Position numbers and translations under genes: made by a program
Notes under the pieces: generated by a model
Databases searched by the model: none
The model's input: the letters and a program-made list of their open reading frames with translations, nothing else
Told to the model about the DNA's origin: nothing
Part shown: in pieces, positions 1 to 9,642 of the stretch
How the letters are laid out: every line of letters starts with the position of its first letter
Position numbering within the stretch: the stretch's first letter is position 1
Origin: Flavobacterium sp.
Lineage (GTDB): Bacteria > Bacteroidota > Bacteroidia > Flavobacteriales > Flavobacteriaceae
Length of the DNA: 64,000 bases
Direction: 5' to 3'
Assembly (NCBI GenBank): GCA_016721735.1
Contig: JADKHM010000001.1
Span: 422,228-486,227, forward strand

Positions 1-150
1 AATTTCAGAAAACGGACGATCGAGCGCTTCTTCAAACCAATCTTCGACCAAGTCATTGAGCATTTCTAGAAAACGAGGATAAAACACAATGCCAGCATAA
101 TCGACATGTTTGAAACGGATTTTTTCGGTTTTGATAAAGGGTTGGTTCAT
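1..150 (-). CDS. Acyl-CoA thioesterase, hotdog fold (partial, 3' end outside window)
   Basis: Fifty N-terminal residues are visible, starting MNQPFIKTEK. They contain the motif HVDYAGIVFYPRFLEML, which is the N-terminal signature of the 4-hydroxybenzoyl-CoA thioesterase/YbgC hotdog family; the Asp of DYAG is the usual catalytic acid. The start codon shares its A with the stop codon of the upstream T9SS gene, so it belongs to the same minus-strand operon. In an aromatic CoA-thioester operon it would plausibly hydrolyse a pathway intermediate or a dead-end thioester. The substrate is inferred; the family call is firm. Confidence 0.8.
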   Translation of the reverse strand, partial: MNQPFIKTEKIRFKHVDYAGIVFYPRFLEMLNDLVEDWFEEALDRPFSEI

Positions 151-1690
151 TATTGTTTGATGAATTTGGTTTGATAGGTTTTGTTATTTGATGTTGCTTG
201 GAGGAAATAGATTCCAGAAGCAAGGGTTTGTGTATTGATTTGATTAAGGTTTTGGGTTTGCTGGAGCGCCGTTTTTCCCCGAAATATCTGTCACTTTGAC
301 TTTCTCAATGACAAAATTGTCGACAGTTTGAAGATTAAGAAGAGCATGTCGTAGGATTTGGAAATAAGAGTAAACTTTCCTGTTTAAAATTTTCAGTTGC
401 CATTGATTCTGGATATAGCTTGACTGCCCAAACATCCCTATCACCATGATTGTCTGAAACATTAAAATCACTAGAAAAAGTACTTCCAACAGAAATAGAC
501 CCACCATCACTTGTTGCTATTAATCCACTAATACCCTCGAAAAGCGAACCTCCGTAGGACTTATTCCATACAATGTCACCATTGTTTGTTATTTTTAGCA
601 ACCAACAATCAGATTCACCATAATTAGCTGTTACATCAAAATCATTAGAATAAGTGTTGCCGCCAAGAACAAACTTACCATCTTGAGTTGCGATAATCTT
701 TCGTAAACCATCGTCCGAAGATCCTCCATATGTTTTACTCCATTCGATTTCTCCGACAGAACTTAATTTGATTATCCATGCATCAGAGTTACCGTAATTA
801 TTTGACAGATTTCCGTTGATTGATTTTGTTTTACCACATGTTATATAGCCGCCATCTGGTGTTTGCTGAATATCAAATAAATATTCTGCTTCACTTCCTC
901 CATAAGTTTTTTGCCATTCAATAATTCCGACGCTATTCAACTTTAGAATCCAAGCGTCACAAATACCTTGGTTCTGTACTAGATCACCATCACTTGAAAA
1001 TGAGTATCCAACTAAAATATATCCATCGTCGGCAGTTCGGAATATAGTTGTCAAAATATCATGATTACTTCCTCCAATCGATTTATCCCATTCTATAGAA
1101 CCTAACGCGTCTAACTTTACAATCCAAACATCGTCACCACCTTGATTTGCTGAAACTTGAACATCAGACCAACGCGAAGTCGCTGTAAAAATGTACCCGC
1201 CATCATTCGTTTGTATTATATCATAAACAACATCGATTTTAGAACCACCATAAGTTCTGCGCAATTGAATATTTCCCAAGTTGTCTAATTTAATAACTAG
1301 ACAATCGTAAAGACCATAATTTGTCGTAAGATCACCATCATTTGAAGATGTATAACCAGAAATAATATAACCATTATCTATAGTCTGAGAAACAGAAATA
1401 CCAAAGTCATTACTAGCACCACCAATCGTCTTTTGCCATTCAATAATACCTGAACTACTTGTTTTTACTACATAAATGTCATAGTTCCCATGATGATTAC
1501 CCATTGGAATAGCGTCACTTGACAATGTAGCTCCAACCATAATGTAACCTCCATCGGTTGTTAATTTTATATCAAGACCAGTGTCTTCCAGTGAGCCACC
1601 AAGGCTTTTTTCCCATTGAATTATGGGAGCTTGGGCATGAATACTCAATTGCAATAAACTTGTTAACAGGAATGCCAATATTGTTTTCAT
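150..1690 (-). CDS. Secreted repeat protein with T9SS sorting domain (two frameshifts at the 3' end)
   Basis: The protein begins with a signal peptide (MKTILAFLLTSLLQLSIHAQ) followed by about seven copies of a 55-58 residue repeat with the pattern DGGYI.G.T.S.DGD...N.G..D.W..KL...G.IEW.K.YGGS, typical of secreted Bacteroidota beta-propeller-like proteins. The open frame ends with FPNPTTCSS at 335. The rest of a type A T9SS sorting domain continues in two other frames: LNLQTVDNFVIEKVKVTDISGK and then TALQQTQNLNQINTQTL, ending TKFIKQ-stop at 150. Two single-base indels (near 345 and near 270) therefore split one gene of about 514 residues. The protein should be exported by type IX secretion to the cell surface or medium. 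Its role in this catabolic operon is unknown. Confidence 0.8.
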
Positions 1691-1696
1691 AAAATA

Positions 1697-3283
1697 TTAC
1701 TTTAACTTAAATCGCTGAATTTTCCCCGTTTCCGTCTTAGGCAATTCCTCTACGAAATGAATCTTCCTTGGGTATTTATATGGCGCCGCTACTTCTTTAA
1801 ACCACAGTTGAATAGCTTTTGTCAAGTCGTCGGATGCTTTACTTTTTTCTTTCAAAACAATGTGGGCACAAACTACCATTCCACGTTCTGAATCGGGAAA
1901 ACCAACTACGGCACATTCTAGGATTTCTTCATGAGTCAAAAGCACACTTTCGACTTCAATCGCACCAATATTATAACCTGAAGAAATAATCATATCGTCA
2001 CCGCGAGCGACAAACCAAAAGTAGCCCTCTTCGTCCTGTTTAAAAATATCACCTGTAATATTCCACCCATTTTGAACATATTCTTCTTGTTTGTCTGGAC
2101 GATTTAAATATTTACAACCTGTAATGCCACGAACCGCCAATCGTCCCGGTTCATTTCTAGGAACTTCATTGCCGCTTTCATCTATAATCATTGCTTCGTA
2201 ACCTTTAATCGCAACTCCAGTGGCGTCCGGTTTCATATTCGTTTCGTTGGATGAAATAAAAATATGCAACATTTCTGTCGATCCAATGCCGTCAATGATT
2301 TTCAATCCAGTGGCATCGTACCAATCTTGCCAAACTCTTAAAGGCAAAGTTTCTCCCGCGGAAACACATCTTCTTAAACTCGAAATATCAAACTCGTGCA
2401 CTTTCGTCGTAATTACACGCCAAGCCGTAGGCGCCGTAAAGCAAATAGTGATTTTATGATCTTGAATGGCTTGCAATAACGCATCTGGACTCGGTTTTTC
2501 TATTAGAAAAGTTGATGATCCAAAATACATTGGAAACAATACTAAGCCTCCTAAACCAAAGGTAAAACCGATTGGTGGACTTCCAATAAAGATATCGTCG
2601 GCAGTAGGTTGCAAAGAATAGGGCGGAAAAGCTTCACAAATATTGAGAATATCTGCATGGAAATGCGACGTCATCTTAGGTAATCCTGTCGTTCCAGAAG
2701 TGAAGCCGATTAAGGCGATACTATCCGATTTAGAATGGTAATTGGTAAAGGTTTTCGGTTTGGATTGCATCAGTTGCTCTAACCTAGAATTTCTAAAGAA
2801 GCAAATTTCTTGCAAGAAATCAGATTTTACCAAGTTCATTTCTTCAGACAATTCACTGTCACAGAACGCATGTGATATTTCTGCACAATCGATGATGGTT
2901 GTCAATTCTTTGGCACGCAATAACGGCATCGTTGCTACAACAATACCGCCTGCTTTAAGAATCGCAAACCAGCAGGCTACCATCATTGGATTGTTGGCGG
3001 ATCGAATAAGGACGCGATTACCCGATTTTAGATGTAGATCTTCTACTAATACATGCGCTATTTGATTTGCTTTTTCATACAAGTCTTGATACGTCCAAGT
3101 GGCATCAAACGTTCGCAAACAAATGCTATTTCCATGTCCAGAGTGGATGTGATGGTCGAGTAATCTTTCGACACAATTCAACATTTCTGGTTGGTGGAAT
3201 TCTGGTAAATCAAAAATATAATTAGGTTGTAATTCCAAAGCAGGCAAATAATCATGGGCGAAATTGTCGTCGTAATGCTTCAT
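1697..3283 (-). CDS. Aromatic acid-CoA ligase (benzoate / 2-aminobenzoate-CoA ligase-like)
   Basis: A 528-residue member of the ANL acyl-CoA synthetase superfamily. The P-loop motif GFTSGTTGLPK lies near residue 195, an IGSTEMLHIF motif and the adenylation motif TGDIFKQDEEGYFWFVARGDDMI lie further on, and the C-terminal catalytic lysine is in LPKTETGKIQRFKLK. Overall it resembles the benzoate-CoA ligase family, including 2-aminobenzoate-CoA ligases. It would activate an aromatic acid with ATP and CoA to supply the fused monooxygenase encoded upstream in the operon. Anthranilate (from the kynurenine route) or salicylate are the leading substrate candidates. The exact acid cannot be read from sequence. 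Confidence 0.82.
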   Translation of the reverse strand: MKHYDDNFAHDYLPALELQPNYIFDLPEFHQPEMLNCVERLLDHHIHSGHGNSICLRTFDATWTYQDLYEKANQIAHVLVEDLHLKSGNRVLIRSANNPMMVACWFAILKAGGIVVATMPLLRAKELTTIIDCAEISHAFCDSELSEEMNLVKSDFLQEICFFRNSRLEQLMQSKPKTFTNYHSKSDSIALIGFTSGTTGLPKMTSHFHADILNICEAFPPYSLQPTADDIFIGSPPIGFTFGLGGLVLFPMYFGSSTFLIEKPSPDALLQAIQDHKITICFTAPTAWRVITTKVHEFDISSLRRCVSAGETLPLRVWQDWYDATGLKIIDGIGSTEMLHIFISSNETNMKPDATGVAIKGYEAMIIDESGNEVPRNEPGRLAVRGITGCKYLNRPDKQEEYVQNGWNITGDIFKQDEEGYFWFVARGDDMIISSGYNIGAIEVESVLLTHEEILECAVVGFPDSERGMVVCAHIVLKEKSKASDDLTKAIQLWFKEVAAPYKYPRKIHFVEELPKTETGKIQRFKLK

Positions 3284-3286
3284 GAC

Positions 3287-4186
3287 TTAACTATTTAAAA
3301 AACTTTGAATGCTAGCAAAATACAATTCCGGGACATCAAGCCAACCGTAGTGCGCACAACGATCCATTAATACGAGTTTTGAATTGGGAAAGGCCTTGGC
3401 TGTTTTCTGAGCGGTATCAACAGTAATAATATCATTCTTACCTTGCAATACCAAAACTGGCTTGTCAAAATTTGGAAATTCATTAGAACAATCGTACTTG
3501 ATCTTAAACAAATCTTGAATAACCAATCTATTAATTTCCGCATTAAATTGCTGTAGTCTTTCTGCGATAATTGGCGCATTCGATTGATTATAAACGTATG
3601 CAAATGCCAAATATTTAGTACGACCTTTTCTGGTTTCAATCGAAGTATCACCATGATTTTGTTTCTTTTGATAATAAGCCAAACTATCTCTTTGCATTTC
3701 TGTAAGATTGTCTTGTTGCCTTTTCGAAACATACGAAGTAAAATCCATGTTAATGCCACCTGAACTCGACAGAATCAATTTTTCAATGCGTTCGGGATAC
3801 TTTGTAGCGTAGTAAGTCGCCATGATGCCACCAAAGGAATGTCCGAGGATAGTCCATTTTTCAATGTTAAGATGCCTTCTAAGATTTTCCATGTCTTCCA
3901 CCATCAAATCCATCGTGATGGTTTTTGAATCTAATGGTTCTAACGTCGATTTCCCTGTTCCCCGTTGGTCATAAGTGATTGTCTGAAAATCGTATTGAGT
4001 TAACGTTTGGGCGATACCGCTAAATCCATCGCTGTTCATACCAGGACCGCCATTAATAATTAGCATCGGTTTTCCTTTGCCGAAAATTCGATAAAATAAT
4101 TTTGAATTGCCGCTATTGATGACGTTCTCCGTTTGTGCTTGGACTGACATTGAAATCATAGTCAATATTAAAATAAAAGTTCTCAT
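3287..4186 (-). CDS. Exported alpha/beta hydrolase (proline iminopeptidase-like)
   Basis: 299 residues with a signal peptide ending MSVQAQ, then a canonical alpha/beta hydrolase fold. The oxyanion motif is NGGPGMNSDGF, the YDQRGTGKS strand follows, the nucleophile elbow is GHSFGG, the acid lies in VLQGKNDIIT and the histidine in DRCAHYGW. The NGGPG motif is typical of proline iminopeptidase (S33) relatives. The start ATG directly follows the stop codon of the upstream monooxygenase gene with no spacer, so the two are translationally linked. An exported hydrolase in a CoA-thioester operon is unusual; it may release the aromatic or amino acid substrate outside the cytoplasm. That role is inference. 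Confidence 0.8.
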   Translation of the reverse strand: MRTFILILTMISMSVQAQTENVINSGNSKLFYRIFGKGKPMLIINGGPGMNSDGFSGIAQTLTQYDFQTITYDQRGTGKSTLEPLDSKTITMDLMVEDMENLRRHLNIEKWTILGHSFGGIMATYYATKYPERIEKLILSSSGGINMDFTSYVSKRQQDNLTEMQRDSLAYYQKKQNHGDTSIETRKGRTKYLAFAYVYNQSNAPIIAERLQQFNAEINRLVIQDLFKIKYDCSNEFPNFDKPVLVLQGKNDIITVDTAQKTAKAFPNSKLVLMDRCAHYGWLDVPELYFASIQSFLNS

Positions 4187-6486
4187 TTACGGTTTATGAC
4201 TTTCTGGTTTTAATGCTTTCTTCATGCCTTCAACAGCTTTTCTTTCGGCAGCTTCATACGGATACAGATGCGACACACCAGCCATATATTGATTTGGAAT
4301 ATCTGAAGGTTGAAATTGCTCGTACGCTTCCGCATGCCGCACAAAATTCGGATCGAGTAGCAATGGCCTTCCTAAAGCGACCAAGTCTGCTCTGCCATTC
4401 AAAAGTATAGTATTAATTTGATCTATATTTTGAATGTAACCTGTTGTAATTGTTGGAATATGTACTTTATTTCGAACCAAATCTGAAAATGGCGTTTGCC
4501 ACATGCGACCTACTTGTGGCTGTTGATTTTCGACTGTATTTCCAGTCGACACATTGATGATGTCTGCACCTGCTTCCTTAAAAGCATTGCAAATGTAAAT
4601 TACATCTTCTTCAGAAATACCATCTTCTGCCCAGTCCGATGCTGAAATTCGCACCGACATGGGCTTACTTTCAGTGAAAACTTCTCTCATCGACTGAAAT
4701 ACTTGCATAGGAAACTTCATTCTGTTTTGAATACTGCCGCCGAACTCATCGGTTCGAATGTTTGTTAATGGAGATAGGAAAGAGGCTAATAAAAATCCGT
4801 GATGCGCCTGCAATTCGATCATGTCAAATCCCACTTCATCAGCGTTAATTGTGGCATTTACAAACTCAGAAATCACAGTATCCATATCTGAAATGGTCAT
4901 TTCTTTTGGCGTTGCCATCGCTGAATTGAAAGGAATTGGTGATGCAGAAATCAAATCCCAACCACGCTTCACAAGCGGAATATCTTTGCCTACGGAAGGC
5001 ACATTAATGGAACCTTTTCGGCCTGAATGACCCAATTGAATTCCTATTTTTGACTTGCTATATTTGTGCACGTAATTCACAACCTTTTTCCATTTAAATG
5101 CTTGTTCTTCAGTCCAAATTCCAGCACAACCTAAAGTAATACGGCCTGTGTTTGACACAGCAGTCATTTCCGTCAAAATTAATCCAACCCCACCAGTTGC
5201 TCGTGCGCCATAATGTACCAAATGCCAATTGGAGATCAATCCGTTTTCAGCTGCGTATTGACCCATTGGAGACATTACAATTCGATTTATCAAACGCATA
5301 TCTCGGAGCGCAAATGGCGTAAAAGCAGCGGGCGTTTTGACTTTAAAATTTCCTATACTGCAATTGAATTCTGTTAATACTTTGTCCGTAAACGAAGCAT
5401 CTCGAAGAGCTAAATTTTCATACGTAACTTTCTTAGACCGTGTCATGACACCAAAGGCAAACTGCATAAAATCATGATGAATATGACGATCCATATTTTC
5501 GAACCAATCGAGAGAGACATTGGCAGCATGTTGAATCATTTCAACTCGATTTCTGCGCAGCTTTTCATATTGCGCAAAAACTTTTGCTTTGTTGGTTTTA
5601 AACTCGATGATAGAATCCGCTAAGCCGATGGCACATTCCATGGCCAACTTTGTTCCTGAACCGATAGAGTAGTGCGCGGTGGCTTTAGAATCACCTAAAA
5701 GTACAATATTGTCTTTATGCCATTTTTCGTTGGTAACATGTGGAAATTGGCGCCAATGCGACCGATTCGAAATCAAAGGATGACCATCTAATTCATCTGC
5801 AAAAAGCTCAGACAATTTTGCGATCGTGTCCTTTTCGTCTGTAGTTTCAAAATCTGCGTTGGTCCATGTGTTTTCAGAACATTCGAAAATCCATGTACTC
5901 ATCCCTTCTTCATATTGGTAGGTATGGGCGACGAAAGCGCCATGAATCGTATTCTTGAAAAAATACGTAAAGGCATCCAAAGGTCTTGTAGATCCCAACC
6001 AAACAAATTTGTTTTTTTGAAGGGAAACTTTCGTTCCGAAGGCGGCAGCGAATTGATCTCGAATAGGACTGTTGATGCCATCACAAGCAATAATGTAGTT
6101 GGAATCTTTGAATTGTTTTATGTCTTCAATGTTGGTTTCGAAGTGAATGTTGACGCCTTCTTCAACGCATCGTTGTTGCAACAATTGCAAAGTGTTTTTC
6201 TAGAACAACCACAAAATCCGTTTCCAGAAATTCGAACGACTTCACCGTCACGAGCGACATCCAAATCATCCCAATAAGCAAATTTACTGCGAATTAGTTC
6301 GTATGATTTTGGATCTCGAGAGAGAAATTCGCTTAAAGTCTCGTCTGAAAAAACTACGCCAAAGCCAAAACTATCGTCTGCTTTGTTGCGTTCATAGATA
6401 TCTATGTCGCAAGTTGGAATGGCTTTTTTTAATAGAATTGAAAAATACAAACCACCTGGGCCGCCACCAATAACTGTTATTTTCAT
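4187..6486 (-). CDS. Fused FAD monooxygenase / OYE: 2-aminobenzoyl-CoA monooxygenase/reductase or salicylyl-CoA 5-hydroxylase-like (one frameshift)
   Basis: The N-terminal half is a flavoprotein monooxygenase (VIGGGPGGLYFSILLKK dinucleotide motif; GDSKATAHYSIGSGTKLAME FAD motif). The C-terminal half is an Old Yellow Enzyme barrel (FTPFALRDMRLINRIVMSPM; IQLGHSGRKGS; ELQAHHGFLLASFLSPLTN; VALGRPLLLDPNF). This order is characteristic of 2-aminobenzoyl-CoA monooxygenase/reductase and the bifunctional salicylyl-CoA 5-hydroxylase/oxidoreductase, which hydroxylate and then reduce the ring of an aromatic CoA thioester. The frame is interrupted once near 6195: the upstream part reads NGFCGCSRKTL and the downstream part continues LQLLQQRCVEEGVNIHFETN. 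One missing base restores a protein of about 766 residues. It is the defining enzyme of this operon. Confidence 0.85.
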
Positions 6487-6495
6487 CTTGTTTTA

Positions 6496-6960
6496 TTAAC
6501 AATGATTATTACTTTTCATATAATCGAAAGCTCCTTTTCTCAAATTAATACCATATTCAAGATAGCACTTTAGACAAGCCAGAAAATTAGACCAACCAAA
6601 AGAATTTCCAGACAACCATTGTAGTCCCTCTGCATTGTTTTCTCTGCTTTTCTCTACAATTGAAACCAACGTATCTTTGTTCTCTAGAACAGCAAGCTTT
6701 ATTTCAACAAAAGTCTCAATGTTGTTGTTTGTCCAAAAATAAGAGATGGACTTGTCTTTTTCTATAACGTCAACTCGTATGGTAAATTCTTGGTCAAACT
6801 CAGGGAATTTCCATATCAAGTTTGTCTTAGATTCCATTCTGCCAGTGCTTTCAGAAATAAAATAATTTGACATTTTAGAAGGCTCAACAATTGCATCAAA
6901 AACTTCATGTACAGGTTTTTGAATTTGCATTGCTGCGTGTATCTCTAATCGATCTGACAT
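6496..6960 (-). CDS. SRPBCC (AHSA1-like) domain protein
   Basis: 154 residues. The start MSDRLEIHAAMQIQKPVHEVFDAIVEP and the middle WKFPEFDQEFTIRVDVIEKDKSISYFW are typical of START/Bet v1-like SRPBCC proteins of the AHSA1 group, a ligand-binding helix-grip fold. The end, WSNFLACLKCYLEYG, is the usual C-terminal helix. It lies 9 bases upstream of the monooxygenase gene and just downstream of the flavin reductase, so it is co-transcribed. It may bind a hydrophobic aromatic ligand, but no catalytic function is visible. Confidence 0.78.
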   Translation of the reverse strand: MSDRLEIHAAMQIQKPVHEVFDAIVEPSKMSNYFISESTGRMESKTNLIWKFPEFDQEFTIRVDVIEKDKSISYFWTNNNIETFVEIKLAVLENKDTLVSIVEKSRENNAEGLQWLSGNSFGWSNFLACLKCYLEYGINLRKGAFDYMKSNNHC

Positions 6961-6961
6961 A

Positions 6962-7567
6962 TTAATTTCTTTTTATTGCAAATATTTCCCCAATTCTAGA
7001 ATAATTAGATCCTGCCAATCTGGATATCGGTTGATAATTGTCTTGATTAATTTTATAATCATCGAGTATCATACGCTCATCGATATGAAATAAAACAATC
7101 TTTCCAACTAGAATAGTTGAACCTCCAAATTTATTGTTTTCCAATGTATAATGATGCACTAATTCGCACTCCATTGTGATTGGGCTTTCTTTGACCCTGG
7201 GTGGTTTTACCTTATGTGATGCGATTGGCGTAAGATTGGCAAATTCAAATTCGCTTTCGTGACTTGGAATTCCTTGCGCTGTCTTGTTCATTTGCTCCAC
7301 CAATTCTTCTGTGACCATATTAACTACAAATTGCTTTGTCGCCAGTATATTTCGAACAGTGTCTTGATTTGAATTGACATTTCGGCCGGCAGAAAACATC
7401 ACATGTGGCGGGTCGTCTCCGACGGCGTTAAAAAAAGAGAAAGGGGCTAAATTGTAAATGCCGTCTTCACTCACAGAAGAAATCCAACCAATTGGTCGCG
7501 GAATTACAATTCCCGACAGTAACTTATAGATGGCTTTTTGTTCTAAGAATTGTGGATCGTACTGCAT
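6962..7567 (-). CDS. Flavin reductase family protein (DIM6/NTAB, FMN-binding split barrel)
   Basis: About 201 residues. PRPIGWISSVSEDGIYNLAPFSFFNAVGDDPPHVMFS is the signature of flavin-reductase-like FMN-binding split-barrel proteins. The frame extends to a TTG at 7591, but the ATG at 7567 (MQYDPQFLEQKAIYKLL) matches the usual family start, so I chose it. It is the first gene of the minus-strand operon. It may supply reduced flavin or act as an FMN-dependent oxidoreductase in the same aromatic pathway. The partner is inferred from position only. Confidence 0.82.
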   Translation of the reverse strand: MQYDPQFLEQKAIYKLLSGIVIPRPIGWISSVSEDGIYNLAPFSFFNAVGDDPPHVMFSAGRNVNSNQDTVRNILATKQFVVNMVTEELVEQMNKTAQGIPSHESEFEFANLTPIASHKVKPPRVKESPITMECELVHHYTLENNKFGGSTILVGKIVLFHIDERMILDDYKINQDNYQPISRLAGSNYSRIGEIFAIKRN

Positions 7568-7669
7568 AAAAATGATTGTTGACTTCCACAAATAACGTGA
7601 AATAATACTTATTTATAAAATGTAATTGGTCAAATTTTTTAGTTTTTACTTGAACAAAAGTCAATTGTT

Positions 7670-7716
7670 GTATGATTTCATACATTTCACCAAATTCACT
7701 GCATTACTACGTAGTA
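7670..7716. promoter_or_regulatory. Two palindromes between divergent operons (candidate operators)
   Basis: GTATGA-TT-TCATAC (7670-7683) and the perfect 12-mer TACTACGTAGTA (7705-7716) sit 21 bases apart between the start of the aromatic operon (minus) and the IS1-like regulator/porin operon (plus). Their symmetry and position fit binding sites for dimeric regulators. No bound protein can be named. Confidence 0.4.
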
Positions 7717-7827
7717 TATAATAATTACGCAACAAAAATGGGGAGTTCATAATTTTTTTGAAATATTTTTACATTATTCATTTTAAAATAATTGCTAAAT
7801 AAGTATATTTATGCAAAATTTATATAT

Positions 7828-8247
7828 ATGGATGTTTTAGCGTGTCCAAAATGCAAAAATGCTGCAGTAGTAAAAAGTGGTGTAATCAAAGACAGGCAAA
7901 GGTATTTGTGCAAAAAATGCAAGTATTACTTTACCGTTAATAAATTGGGTAAGAAGATCGATGATTACTATGTAACCAAAGCTTTGCAATTGTATCTTGA
8001 AGGTCTAAGTTTTCGTGAAATAGAGCGTATTATCGGAGTTTCTCATGTTACTGTTAGTAATTGGGTGAAGGAATATAAAATCAAAAAGCCATCACACGCT
8101 GATTATCATCCTACTTATAAGATTTTTAACCATTTAGAGTTGGTAGAGTATTTGAAAAATAAGGAATTATTGTCTGGAGCAGGCATGATCATAACGGAGT
8201 TAGGAGACAAGTTTATGTTGATAAAATGGGAGCGCTTTAAAGATTAG
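7828..8247 (+). CDS. IS1 InsA-like zinc-ribbon / HTH DNA-binding protein
   Basis: 139 residues from the ATG at 7828; an in-frame TTG at 7792 would add 12 residues. A zinc ribbon opens the protein (ACPKCKNAAVVKSG...RYLCKKCKYYF, two CxxC pairs), followed by a resolvase-like helix-turn-helix (ALQLYLEGLSFREIERIIG VSHVTVSNWVKEYKI). This is the N-terminal architecture of IS1-type transposases (InsA). No DDE catalytic domain follows and no terminal inverted repeats flank it; the C-terminal 45 residues are different. It stands alone 90 bases before the porin gene in the same orientation, so a domesticated regulator of the acid-uptake block is the most sensible reading. Confidence 0.65.
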   Translation: MDVLACPKCKNAAVVKSGVIKDRQRYLCKKCKYYFTVNKLGKKIDDYYVTKALQLYLEGLSFREIERIIGVSHVTVSNWVKEYKIKKPSHADYHPTYKIFNHLELVEYLKNKELLSGAGMIITELGDKFMLIKWERFKD

Positions 8248-8337
8248 CTATACTAGTTTACAAAAAGATATACTATAATTTTTTTCTGAAGCAATAAATT
8301 AGAATTTGGTACTGAGAAAACCAAAAACCAATTTATC

Positions 8338-9618
8338 ATGAAAAAAAACTATGTATTGCTTTTGCTGGGCTTGACGATCGGCAAAGGATTTGCACAAACG
8401 GCGACAGTTGCACCAGTTCCCGTTGAGAAAGAATGGGATGTGAGTTTATACGGATTCATTCGAACAGATTATATTTGGGACACGCGCAAGTCTTCCCAAG
8501 TACGTGAAGACAACCTTAATCTCTTTCCTTTGGATGAAGCTTTAGATGTTAATGGCGATGATATCAATAAAGCAGCTCAGTCGAACTTTTTGTCAATAAC
8601 ATCTCGACTAGGCGTAAAGGTAAAAGGACCAAATGTTTGGGGGGCAAAAACAACTGGTGTACTCGAAGGCGATTTCTTCGGAAATTTTGAAGGATCCACT
8701 ATTGGTTTATTGCGATTGCGACACGGTTATGTTAATCTTGATTGGGCAAAAACATCATTGACTATGGGGCAAACTTGGTATCCACAATTTATTCCTGAAG
8801 TATTTCCAGGAGTCGCGAATTTTAATACCGGAATTATGTTCAACCCTTTTGGATGGGCGACACAAGTAAAAGTAAAACAAATGCTGACAAAAGACATTTC
8901 ATTCACGGCAGTAGCTTATAAAGAAAGAGAATTCACGACACAAACCGCCGCAACCGGTAGTCAAAATTCAGCATCTTTGAATTCGGTTCTGCCAACATTA
9001 CACGGTCAATTTCAGTATAAAAGCAAAAGCGTGATTTTAGGTGTTGGTGGTGAATTCAAATCGCTTCAGCCTTTAACTTCCAATGGCAGCACTACTAATT
9101 TATTAGTATCGAATGAAAAAGTAAATAGCACTTCTTTCTTTGGATACGGTAAATATTCAAATGAAAAAATTGCAATCAAAGTTTATGGCATCACTGGTGG
9201 TAACTTAGCCAATTTTGTAATGCTAGGCGGATTCACCGGCAAAACAGAGGAAGGAAAAGTAGAAACCTACGAACCAATCAAAACTACCGCTTTCTGGGTT
9301 GATATTGCCAGCAACGGAAAGTCAATTGCGCCAGGTGTTTTCTTCGGTTACACTAAAAACAATGGATCAAGCGATGACAATTCAACCGCAACATTCGCCA
9401 ATTATTCAAGAGGTGTAAGTGGCAGCAGAGTTGTTGATAAAGTTTGGCGTGCTTCAGGTAGAGTCGATTTCAAACAAAACAAATTCAGAATTTCCCCAGA
9501 AATTGAATATACCGTAGCAACTTGGGGCGATTTAGTAAAAAGTAATGGCAAAGCCGACACCAATAAAAAAGATTTAGGTAATTTTAGAACCATGATTTCA
9601 TGTTCTTATTCCTTTTAA
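8338..9618 (+). CDS. Outer-membrane porin (DcaP-like)
   Basis: 426 residues with a signal peptide ending GKGFAQ, then alternating amphipathic strands (VSLYGFIRTDYIWDTRKSSQ; FLSITSRLGVKVKG; GVLEGDFFGNFEG; LRLRHGYVNLDW; TLTMGQTWYPQF-like) and a C-terminal aromatic residue (TMISCSYSF). This resembles DcaP-like trimeric porins that take up organic acids. It directly precedes the MHS permease gene, 24 bases away, which suggests a matched outer- and inner-membrane uptake pair. Confidence 0.8.
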   Translation: MKKNYVLLLLGLTIGKGFAQTATVAPVPVEKEWDVSLYGFIRTDYIWDTRKSSQVREDNLNLFPLDEALDVNGDDINKAAQSNFLSITSRLGVKVKGPNVWGAKTTGVLEGDFFGNFEGSTIGLLRLRHGYVNLDWAKTSLTMGQTWYPQFIPEVFPGVANFNTGIMFNPFGWATQVKVKQMLTKDISFTAVAYKEREFTTQTAATGSQNSASLNSVLPTLHGQFQYKSKSVILGVGGEFKSLQPLTSNGSTTNLLVSNEKVNSTSFFGYGKYSNEKIAIKVYGITGGNLANFVMLGGFTGKTEEGKVETYEPIKTTAFWVDIASNGKSIAPGVFFGYTKNNGSSDDNSTATFANYSRGVSGSRVVDKVWRASGRVDFKQNKFRISPEIEYTVATWGDLVKSNGKADTNKKDLGNFRTMISCSYSF

Positions 9619-9642
9619 TTAACTAACTAAAAACCAAAATTT

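Noticed and set aside
150..350. Programmed frameshift in the T9SS sorting domain
   Set aside because: Two separate shifts are needed and there is no slippery heptamer with a downstream structure; sequencing error or simple indels fit better.
2220..3065. Plus-strand ORFs of 79 and 107 residues inside the CoA-ligase gene
   Set aside because: They are antisense to a well-supported enzyme, have no recognisable domain and no start signals; shadow frames.
7828..8247. Active IS1 insertion sequence
   Set aside because: Only the DNA-binding half is present, with no InsB-like ORF, terminal inverted repeats or target-site duplication visible.
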